DNA of 5,666 nucleotides from Pseudopedobacter saltans (GTDB lineage: Bacteria; Bacteroidota; Bacteroidia; Chitinophagales; Chitinophagaceae): positions 1 to 5,666 of the forward strand of contig QFOI01000243.1 of assembly GCA_003241175.1 (NCBI GenBank), given 5' to 3'. A program made the translations under genes and the position numbers. Below, piece by piece: positions 1 to 5,025 of this stretch. Each line of letters begins with the position of its first letter. Position 1 is the first letter of the stretch. The notes beneath the pieces are model-generated. The model was given only the letters and a program-made list of their open reading frames with translations. It was not told the origin of the DNA and did no database searches.

Positions 1-222
1 ATCGCCAACCGGTTTCCAAGGTAGCGTCACGCAAGTCAATCTGATTTGTAATGCTTTTAGCAAAGTCATAAAATCCCAAACTGCAAATACGTGGTGTTGG
101 GTAAATATTTTCAGACTCTCAATTGTCTTGATCTTGTGATAAAGTGGATGTTGGATGAGTTCCTGACGTTTTTGTTGTAAACTTTCTTTTAATGCGTCTA
201 TTGGTGCTATTGCTGTAACCAT
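1..222 (-). CDS. DUF3050 family protein, N-terminal part (cut by window edge)
   Basis: The minus strand reads from an ATG at 222 with no stop to the window edge, giving the first 74 residues of a protein that begins MVTAIAPIDALKESLQQKRQ. Residues 43-59 read HHVFAVWDFMTLLKALQ, followed by LTCVTLPWKP, which is the conserved N-terminal block I recognise from the DUF3050 family. The family is thought to have a heme-oxygenase-like all-helical fold, but its function is not established and none is assigned here. No signal peptide or membrane segment is visible, so it is probably cytoplasmic. The gene lies 77 bp downstream of asnS on the same strand, with a hairpin between them. It may depend on read-through from asnS or on a promoter I cannot identify. 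The A/T-rich stretch before the ATG has no clear Shine-Dalgarno sequence, as is usual in Bacteroidota. Most of the protein lies outside the window, so its completeness cannot be judged. Confidence 0.85.
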   Translation of the reverse strand, partial: MVTAIAPIDALKESLQQKRQELIQHPLYHKIKTIESLKIFTQHHVFAVWDFMTLLKALQIRLTCVTLPWKPVGD

Positions 223-235
223 ATTTATAAAATTA

Positions 236-278
236 AAAATGCCTCTGATATTTGACATGCAAACATAAGAGGCATTTT
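236..278 (-). terminator. Terminator-like hairpin after asnS
   Basis: An 11-bp perfect inverted repeat (AAAATGCCTCT at 236-246 with AGAGGCATTTT at 268-278) encloses 21 nt. The enclosed part can extend the stem with two mismatches up to a TTTG/CAAA pairing around a 5-nt loop. Read on the minus strand, the stem starts 22 nt after the asnS stop codon and its last arm runs into a T-rich tract, as in an intrinsic terminator. The A-run on the other side makes it symmetrical. The hairpin ends only 13 nt before the ATG of the next gene, so it also lies in that gene's 5' leader. Confidence 0.65.
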
Positions 279-299
279 GTATAGAGAAAATGATAAATC

Positions 300-1739
300 T
301 TAGAATTCGCAATTTTTGGGCGTTCTCGCAAATGGAATCACGTCACGGATATTGGTCATACCTGTAACAAACAAAACCATTCTTTCAAAACCCAATCCAA
401 ATCCACTGTGTGGTACGCTTCCGAATCTTCTGGTGTCAAGGTAGAAATCCATTTCGTGTGGCGGAATACCGACTTCTTCCATTCTTTTGACCAACAAATC
501 CAAACGTTCTTCACGTTGGGAGCCTCCTACGATTTCGCCAATTCCTGGTGCCAAAATATCCATCGCAGCAACTGTTTTGCCATCGTCGTTTTGACGCATG
601 TAAAATGCTTTGATATCTTTCGGATAACCCGTCACAATAACAGGTTTTTTGAAATGCTTTTCTACCAAATATCTTTCGTGCTCACTTTGCAAATCAATAC
701 CCCAACTTACATCAAATTTGAATTTCTTCTTTTTGTAAGCGGATGATGCCAATAGAATATCAATAGCTTCTGTGTAGGTTATACGTTCAAATTTGTTATT
801 GACAACAAGCTGCAATTTTTCCAATAATCCAAACTCGCTTCTTTTGTCCGCAGGAAGTGATTTTTCTTCTTCTTTTAGACGATTGTCCAAGAATGCCAAA
901 TCATCCGCATTGTGTTCCAATACATAATTGATAAGGTAATGGATAAATTCTTCTGCCAAATCCATATTGTCCTCAATATCATTAAACGCCATTTCCGGTT
1001 CAATCATCCAAAACTCAGCCAAATGCCTTGTCGTATTGGAATTTTCGGCTCTGAAAGTAGGTCCAAATGTATAAATCTCACCCAACGCAGTTGCTCCCAA
1101 CTCACCTTCTAATTGTCCACTCACGGTAAGATTGGTACTTTTTCCAAAGAAATCTTCGGAAAAATCAACAGTTCCGTCTTCTTTGCGTGGCGTATTTTCA
1201 AATGGTAATGTTGTAACACGGAACATTTCTCCTGCACCTTCGGCATCACTTGATGTAATGATTGGCGTATGCAAATAGACGAAACCTCTTTCATTGAAAA
1301 ACTGATGTACCGCAAAAGCCAACGAATGTCTTATTCTAAATACGGCACTGAAAGTTTGCGTTCTGAATCTTAAATGCGCTATTTCACGCAAAAACTCCAA
1401 ACTGTGTTTTTTGGGTTGCAAAGGATATTTTTCAGGATCACTATCACCCAATATTTCTACAGCGTTGGCTTGCAATTCCACTGTTTGTCCTTTACCCAAA
1501 GACGCAACAAGTTTACCCGTTGCTTTGATGGAAGCTCCGGTAGTAATTCTTTTCAATATATTTTCCTCTGCGGAACCTAAAGGCAATACGACTTGTAGGT
1601 TATTGATAGTGCTACCATCGTTGAGCGCTATAAACTGATTGTTTCTGAACGTGCGCACCCAACCCATTACTGTGCATTCTTGGTCTTGGATTGGCTCTGT
1701 AGCTAGGAGTGCCTTTATTTTTATCCTTTTGTTGAACAT
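300..1739 (-). CDS. asnS: Asparaginyl-tRNA synthetase (AsnRS, class IIb)
   Basis: This cytoplasmic enzyme charges tRNA(Asn) with asparagine using ATP. The 479-residue protein matches the bacterial AsnRS pattern from end to end. An N-terminal OB-fold anticodon-binding domain (about 20-100, with VMGWVRTFRNNQFIALNDGS) precedes the class II catalytic core. Class II motif 1 lies around 148-162 (ERGFVYLHTPIIT). Motif 2 is at 229-249, FRAENSNTTRHLAEFW, with R230 and E232 expected to bind ATP. Motif 3 is at 446-460, GFGLGFERMVLFVTG, with R453. The segment EDFFGKSTNLTVSGQL and the C-terminal IRDVIPFARTPKNCEF separate it from AspRS and LysRS. Compared from memory with the E. coli enzyme (466 residues), it is slightly longer, mainly in a charged insertion near 287-304. 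The ATG start gives the expected N-terminus, and an AAGGA-like sequence lies about 13 nt upstream. It is divergent from rho and followed by a hairpin terminator. Having AsnRS implies direct asparagine charging, though an indirect GatCAB route elsewhere cannot be excluded. Confidence 0.98.
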   Translation of the reverse strand: MFNKRIKIKALLATEPIQDQECTVMGWVRTFRNNQFIALNDGSTINNLQVVLPLGSAEENILKRITTGASIKATGKLVASLGKGQTVELQANAVEILGDSDPEKYPLQPKKHSLEFLREIAHLRFRTQTFSAVFRIRHSLAFAVHQFFNERGFVYLHTPIITSSDAEGAGEMFRVTTLPFENTPRKEDGTVDFSEDFFGKSTNLTVSGQLEGELGATALGEIYTFGPTFRAENSNTTRHLAEFWMIEPEMAFNDIEDNMDLAEEFIHYLINYVLEHNADDLAFLDNRLKEEEKSLPADKRSEFGLLEKLQLVVNNKFERITYTEAIDILLASSAYKKKKFKFDVSWGIDLQSEHERYLVEKHFKKPVIVTGYPKDIKAFYMRQNDDGKTVAAMDILAPGIGEIVGGSQREERLDLLVKRMEEVGIPPHEMDFYLDTRRFGSVPHSGFGLGFERMVLFVTGMTNIRDVIPFARTPKNCEF

Positions 1740-1753
1740 CTGATTTCTATTTT

Positions 1754-1768
1754 CCTTAATAATTAAGG
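1754..1768 (-). promoter_or_regulatory. Small palindrome in the asnS leader
   Basis: CCTTAATAATTAAGG is a 15-nt palindrome with 7-bp arms around one central base, ending 14 nt before the asnS ATG. On the minus strand the last arm contains the AAGG that would be the best Shine-Dalgarno-like element for asnS. RNA pairing could therefore hide it, although such a tight loop would have to open by a pair or two. It could equally be a protein-binding site or chance in AT-rich DNA. Confidence 0.3.
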
Positions 1769-1786
1769 TTTTTTTATAAGGGAGGA

Positions 1787-1794
1787 CAAAGATA
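1787..1794 (-). promoter_or_regulatory. Candidate asnS promoter (-7 box TATCTTTG)
   Basis: On the minus strand this reads TATCTTTG, a full match to the Bacteroidota -7 consensus TAnnTTTG. It lies 47 nt upstream of the asnS ATG, which leaves a leader of roughly 40 nt. No clear TTG/TTTG -33 element is seen at the usual spacing, so the call rests on the -7 box and its position. Confidence 0.5.
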
Positions 1795-1809
1795 ATACAA
1801 AATAGTTTT

Positions 1810-1817
1810 TATCTTTG
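1810..1817 (+). promoter_or_regulatory. Candidate rho promoter (-7 box TATCTTTG)
   Basis: TATCTTTG matches the Bacteroidota -7 consensus TAnnTTTG and is followed by a purine within a few bases. It is the best such box on the plus strand upstream of rho. It would give a leader of about 260 nt before the rho ATG. No good -33 TTG is visible upstream. It is the mirror image of the asnS box 15 nt away, so the two may share or compete for polymerase. Confidence 0.4.
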
Positions 1818-2086
1818 CAGTCCTATAAATTGATAGTTGGTTGAAAGTCGATTGTCGACGCTCTTGAAATATTTTCAATATTTTTTTGTTGACAAATGAA
1901 TTAAAATGTATTATTGCTCCGGAAAACATGCAATTCCTAAGCATTGCACTGCACCAGAGAATCATCTTTTTCCAATCAATAGAACTAATTTATTTTAAAG
2001 TCTTCTTGAAAAATCATTAACACATTTAATCATTCAATTGATTTTTGGGTTGTATAATCTTATGGCCCAATATAGTTTACATTTTT
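1818..2086 (+). other. Non-coding rho upstream region / probable long 5' leader
   Basis: No convincing gene is seen in these 269 bases. They hold a short GTCGA/TCGAC inverted repeat at 1847-1859, within a GTCGATTGTCGAC stretch. Next comes a TTGAAA/TTTCAA hairpin at 1864-1878, followed by seven T at 1881-1887. After that the sequence is AT-rich and unstructured up to the rho start. If transcription begins near 1824, the whole stretch is rho leader RNA. Long leaders that allow Rho to terminate its own transcription are known for rho in E. coli. Whether that applies here is inference. Confidence 0.45.
1864..1887 (+). terminator. Weak hairpin with T-run in the rho leader (possible attenuator)
   Basis: A 6-bp stem, TTGAAA (1864-1869) with TTTCAA (1873-1878), has a 3-nt loop and is followed two bases later by seven T. 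The layout is that of an intrinsic terminator, but the stem is nearly all A-T pairs and would be weak. At most it is a pause or attenuation site between the candidate rho promoter and the gene. Confidence 0.2.
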
Positions 2087-3955
2087 ATGTACGATATCTT
2101 ACAGTTAAACAGTTTTCGCCTGCCAGAATTGCGTAAAATGGCGAAAGAAATGGAAATAGACGGCAATGTAAAAACTGCCGACAAGCAAGAACTAATTTAT
2201 AAAATTTTAGATAAACAAGCTGTTATGGCGAGTGAAAAAAAGACCCCTGAAGTCGAAGAAGCACCAAAGAAAAAAAGAGCTGTAAAGCCGAAAATTGCTA
2301 AAACCGAAGAAGCGACAGAAAAACCTTCTAAGAAAACAAAAGCAGAGGCAGAAGAGCCTATTGCTGTTGCAGAAGTTGAAAATAGCAATATCGAAGAAAC
2401 TCCAGTTGCAGAATCAGAAGAAATCTCCACACCTAAATTGCGCCCTCGCAAGTTGGTTAAACGTAAACGGACCGAAAGTGATACGACAGAATCTCCTGTA
2501 TCCAATAACAATGGTTCTTCTGTAAATGGTATTTTGGGTTTTAACGACGATTATAAAGCGCCAGATCCTGAATCTACTACTGATGATGTAGATATTGAAG
2601 GCCTTTTGGCTGATGCGGATTTGCCAGAAATTCCAAAGGCATTCATGGATCTTTTGAAAGATGACGTCAACGATGTCGTCGCTCAGGATTATAATGATGC
2701 TATCCAAGAGGAAGAGGAAGAAGTGGAAGAGAATATTCCTGATATTGAAAGTGATTTGGCTTATGAAGCGCCTGCTGCAATAAGTCAGAATATTCCCAAA
2801 ATGAAATATCCTTCCAAAAAGGAAATCTCTTTTTCTGAATTTGAAGGCTCAATCGTAAGCGAAGGTGTATTGGAAATGATGCCTGATGGTTACGGATTCC
2901 TTCGTTCTTCTGATTACAATTATCTGTCTTCCCCTGATGATGTATATGTGTCTCCATCCCAAATAAAATTGTTTGGTCTTAAAACTGGGGATACGGTTTT
3001 AGGTACGGTTCGTCCTCCAAAAGATGGAGAGAAATATTTTGCTCTTTTAAAAGTAGAACAAATCAATGGCAAAACGCCAGAGGAAGTGCGCGACCGAGTT
3101 CCATTTGACTATTTGACACCACTTTTCCCATACGAAAAATTGAACTTGGCAACCACGCCATCTTTGTACAGTACACGTGTGATGGATCTGTTTACACCGA
3201 TTGGTAAAGGTCAACGTGGATTGATTGTTGCACAACCAAAGGTTGGTAAAACTGTTTTGTTGAAAGAAGTGGCCAATGCAATTGCTGCCAATCATCCAGA
3301 GTGTTACTTGATGATCGTTTTGATCGACGAGCGTCCTGAGGAAGTTACAGATATGGAAAGAAGCGTAAAGGCTGAAGTTATTGCTTCTACATTTGACGAA
3401 CCAGCAGACAAGCACGTAAAGGTTTCCGCTATTGCTCTACAAAAGGCTAAACGCTTGGTAGAATGTGGTCACGATGTCGTTATTCTATTGGATAGTATCA
3501 CTCGTCTGGCTCGCGCGCACAATACAGTGGCTCCCGCTTCTGGTAAAGTATTGTCAGGTGGTGTGGAAGCGAATGCCATGCAAAAGCCAAAACAGTTCTT
3601 TGGCGCTGCACGTAAAATTGAAAATGGCGGTTCTTTAACCATATTGGCAACGGCCTTGATTGATACGGGTTCCAAAATGGATGAAGTTATCTTTGAAGAA
3701 TTCAAGGGAACTGGTAACATGGAACTAGCATTGGATCGCCGTTTGGCAAATAAACGTATCTACCCTGCTATTGACCTCGTTGCTTCCTCTACACGTAGAG
3801 ACGACTTGTTGCTGGATCGTGAGACATTGTCGAGAATGAATGTTTTGCGCGTTTACCTTAGCGACATGAAAACAGAAGAAGGTATGAACGACTTGTTGAA
3901 ACGTATGCGTGGAACGAAAAGCAACGAAGAATTCTTGGCGAGCATGAATAGCTAA
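2087..3955 (+). CDS. rho: Transcription termination factor Rho, with long charged linker
   Basis: Rho is a ring-shaped hexameric RNA helicase/ATPase that ends transcription on untranslated RNA. The reading frame is open from a TTG at 2045, but the ATG at 2087 gives MYDILQLNSFRLPELRKMAK, the usual Bacteroidota Rho N-terminus, and a 622-residue protein. Residues 1-45 form the Rho N-terminal helical domain. About 46-250 is a low-complexity linker: first Lys/Glu/Ala-rich, then Ser/Asn/Asp-rich, with an acidic run QEEEEEVEEN near 207-216. The cold-shock-like RNA-binding domain follows at about 257-324, including DGYGFLR at 267-273. The RecA-type ATPase fills the rest, with Walker A QPKVGKT (383-389), the LIDERPEEVTDM block, Walker B VVILLD (464-469), the Q-loop LSGGVEAN, the R-loop KGTGN (540-544) and a conserved STR arginine at 570. 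It is about 200 residues longer than the E. coli protein (419), nearly all in the linker. All catalytic motifs are intact. A strong terminator follows. Confidence 0.97.
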   Translation: MYDILQLNSFRLPELRKMAKEMEIDGNVKTADKQELIYKILDKQAVMASEKKTPEVEEAPKKKRAVKPKIAKTEEATEKPSKKTKAEAEEPIAVAEVENSNIEETPVAESEEISTPKLRPRKLVKRKRTESDTTESPVSNNNGSSVNGILGFNDDYKAPDPESTTDDVDIEGLLADADLPEIPKAFMDLLKDDVNDVVAQDYNDAIQEEEEEVEENIPDIESDLAYEAPAAISQNIPKMKYPSKKEISFSEFEGSIVSEGVLEMMPDGYGFLRSSDYNYLSSPDDVYVSPSQIKLFGLKTGDTVLGTVRPPKDGEKYFALLKVEQINGKTPEEVRDRVPFDYLTPLFPYEKLNLATTPSLYSTRVMDLFTPIGKGQRGLIVAQPKVGKTVLLKEVANAIAANHPECYLMIVLIDERPEEVTDMERSVKAEVIASTFDEPADKHVKVSAIALQKAKRLVECGHDVVILLDSITRLARAHNTVAPASGKVLSGGVEANAMQKPKQFFGAARKIENGGSLTILATALIDTGSKMDEVIFEEFKGTGNMELALDRRLANKRIYPAIDLVASSTRRDDLLLDRETLSRMNVLRVYLSDMKTEEGMNDLLKRMRGTKSNEEFLASMNS

Positions 3956-3973
3956 GTAATTTTATAGATATTC

Positions 3974-4004
3974 AAAAAAAAGACGGCAACTGCCGTCTTT
4001 TTTT
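3974..4004 (+). terminator. Intrinsic terminator of rho
   Basis: GACGGC and GCCGTC (3982-3987, 3992-3997) form a GC-rich stem with an AACT loop. The stem is flanked by eight A on the left and seven T on the right, which extend it. It begins 18 nt after the rho stop codon. The symmetry means it could also stop transcription coming from the other strand. Confidence 0.9.
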
Positions 4005-4031
4005 ATACATTTAAATTGTCAAAAAGAGAAA

Positions 4032-4274
4032 ATGAATTTACTTATTCGAAAACTTGGTAAAATGGTTGACTTGATTGTTCAACAATCTTGGTTCTTTGCT
4101 CTTTTTATGTTTTTGGGTTTTGTAATAACAGGTTCTGTAAAAAACAAGGAGGACCTTATCGAAAAACTGGTGCTGTGTCTAGTGTTTTGGCTTCTTGATT
4201 TTCTTTTTCTCAAAAAATACATGACAAAATTCCTAAAAAGTTTGGCTGAAAAGAACAAGAGTAAGGCTGAGTAA
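4032..4274 (+). CDS. Small membrane protein of unknown function
   Basis: This 80-residue protein is not one I recognise. It has two hydrophobic stretches, about 19-34 (WFFALFMFLGFVITG) and about 45-60 (KLVLCLVFWLLDFLFL). They are separated by a short charged loop (KNKEDLIE), and the protein ends in a strongly basic tail (KKYMTKFLKSLAEKNKSKAE). This suggests a two-helix hairpin in the inner membrane with both ends in the cytoplasm, where the positive charges lie. The ATG at 4032 follows an A/G-rich stretch (AAAAAGAGAAA). A second ATG at codon 11 (4062) is possible and would keep both helices. The gene lies just past the rho terminator, so it needs its own promoter or read-through. TACATTTA at 4006-4013 differs from the -7 consensus at one position. 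Its stop codon directly abuts that of the convergent regulator. The membrane pattern supports a real gene, but it lacks family support. Confidence 0.65.
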   Translation: MNLLIRKLGKMVDLIVQQSWFFALFMFLGFVITGSVKNKEDLIEKLVLCLVFWLLDFLFLKKYMTKFLKSLAEKNKSKAE

Positions 4275-4937
4275 TTAAGCACTTATGAGAATAGCCAAGG
4301 CAACCTGTTCGCTAATATGTATGGATTGTTTGTTTTTAAGTAGCGTAAAAGATTGGTCAAATGTGTGTTTTTCTTCAATGACAACAATATCACCAATATG
4401 CAAACCGACTTTTTCCATATAGTCCAAAAAGGATTTCCCCAATTCTTTGAATCCTGTAATAGTGTAAGCAATACCTATTTTCCCCTTTGGTAATAGCATT
4501 TGTTGTACGGATGCGCTTTCTATCTGAGTTTTAGGTATGATCTCACCATGAGGATCTTTTTTAGGTTTTCCTAAATAGTTAAAAAGTCTGTCGATAAGGT
4601 CCGGTGATTGTATGTGCTCTAACTGTTCGGCTATTTCATGGACTTCTTCACCTTTGTATTCTAGTTCTTGATAAAGAAAAGTTTCCCATATCCTATGCTT
4701 GCGAACGACATGAATGGCTTGTTGCAAGCCAGACGCTGTGAGGGAAATTTTGCCGTACTTTATATAACTAACCAATGATTTTTCTTTCAGTTTTTTGAGC
4801 ATCTCGTTGACAGAAGCAGGTTTTACTGAAAGTTGGACTGATAGTTCCGTGCTACTGACTTGCTGTTGCCGATCGTTTTCGGATGTCAGCCGATACAAAG
4901 CTTTAAGATAATTTTCCTCTGTTTGGGTCAATTCCAT
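4275..4937 (-). CDS. DtxR/MntR-family metal-dependent transcriptional repressor
   Basis: Proteins of this family bind Fe(II) or Mn(II), dimerise and repress metal-uptake genes. I chose the ATG at 4937 (220 residues, MELTQTEENYLKALYRL); a TTG two codons upstream would also be open. A winged helix-turn-helix occupies about 5-70, with the recognition region around VKPASVNEMLKKLKEK. The dimerisation/metal domain follows at about 70-140, with RKHRIWE (H81, E85), VHEIAEQLEH (H100, E104, E107, H108) and the family signature LGKPKKDPHGEIIP. A C-terminal FeoA/SH3-like domain (about 150-220) is present, as in DtxR and IdeR but unlike the short B. subtilis MntR. The residue at the DtxR Cys102 position is Glu (E104), as in manganese-sensing members. 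The DtxR Met10 position is Asn (N9). It is divergent from a TonB-dependent receptor, with a DtxR-type palindrome between them, so repression of the receptor and of itself is likely. Whether the metal is Mn or Fe is not settled by sequence. Confidence 0.93.
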   Translation of the reverse strand: MELTQTEENYLKALYRLTSENDRQQQVSSTELSVQLSVKPASVNEMLKKLKEKSLVSYIKYGKISLTASGLQQAIHVVRKHRIWETFLYQELEYKGEEVHEIAEQLEHIQSPDLIDRLFNYLGKPKKDPHGEIIPKTQIESASVQQMLLPKGKIGIAYTITGFKELGKSFLDYMEKVGLHIGDIVVIEEKHTFDQSFTLLKNKQSIHISEQVALAILISA

Positions 4938-4962
4938 TTCCAAAAATAGGGTTTATTTTTTT

Positions 4963-4969
4963 TAGTCTA
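4963..4969 (+). repeat. TAGTCTA repeat, left copy
   Basis: TAGTCTA is an odd-centred palindrome (TAG-n-CTA) within TTTAGTCTAT, overlapping the left end of the main operator by two bases. The same seven bases recur at 5012-5018 on the other side of the receptor promoter. Its likeness to the TTAG/CTAA halves of DtxR-type sites makes a secondary regulator site possible, but short AT-rich matches can arise by chance. Confidence 0.35.
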
Positions 4970-4991
4970 TTTTTAGGTATGCCTAAAAATA
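4968..4991. promoter_or_regulatory. DtxR/MntR-type operator palindrome
   Basis: Two perfect 10-bp arms, TATTTTTAGG (4968-4977) and CCTAAAAATA (4982-4991), flank the 4-bp centre TATG. The TTAGG-n4-CCTAA core is the form known for DtxR-family operators. It lies between a DtxR-family gene and a divergent outer-membrane receptor gene. Its right end is 4 bp from the receptor's -7 box, so it covers the -33/spacer region, where bound repressor would block polymerase. It also lies about 30-55 bp upstream of the regulator's own start, which would allow autoregulation. Binding by this particular protein is inferred from position and sequence form. Confidence 0.85.
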
Positions 4992-4995
4992 TTTT

Positions 4996-5003
4996 TATAT
5001 TTG
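4996..5003 (+). promoter_or_regulatory. Promoter -7 box of the TonB-dependent receptor gene
   Basis: TATATTTG matches the Bacteroidota -7 consensus TAnnTTTG exactly and lies 22 nt before the receptor ATG, which implies a very short leader of about 15 nt. The -33 region falls inside the operator palindrome, where no clear TTTG is seen. This would fit a promoter mainly controlled by repressor release. Confidence 0.65.
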
Positions 5004-5011
5004 CCAAAAAA

Positions 5012-5018
5012 TAGTCTA
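5012..5018 (+). repeat. TAGTCTA repeat, right copy
   Basis: This is the second copy of TAGTCTA, here within ATAGTCTAAT, 7 nt before the receptor start codon and just downstream of its -7 box. If it is a regulator half-site it would lie at or after the transcription start. It also occupies the place where a ribosome binding site would be, and no Shine-Dalgarno sequence is seen there. Confidence 0.35.
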
Positions 5019-5025
5019 ATCGAAA

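Noticed and set aside
408..746. 112-codon open frame on the plus strand, opposite asnS
   Set aside because: It is antisense to the conserved catalytic domain of asnS and has no recognisable domain or start context.
1847..1859. GTCGATTGTCGAC as a repeat unit of a larger family
   Set aside because: Similar GTCGAC-rich intergenic stretches occur in Bacteroidota, but only one short copy is present here, so no repeat family can be supported from this window.
1774..1965. 63-codon open frame on the minus strand upstream of asnS
   Set aside because: It runs through the candidate promoters and leader hairpins and has an unconvincing composition and no start signal.
2045..2086. Upstream TTG-started extension of Rho (14 extra residues)
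   Set aside because: The added residues (MGCIILWPNIVYIF) do not resemble any Rho N-terminus, while the ATG at 2087 gives the standard Bacteroidota start MYDILQLNSF.
2197..2511. 104-codon open frame on the minus strand, opposite rho
   Set aside because: It lies entirely over the low-complexity linker of rho, and its Ser/Phe/Ala-rich product is what antisense reading of Lys/Glu/Ala codons gives. There is no start signal.
4941..4948. TATTTTTG on the minus strand as a -7 box for the regulator
   Set aside because: It lies only 3 nt from the chosen ATG, so transcription would begin inside or after the start codon.
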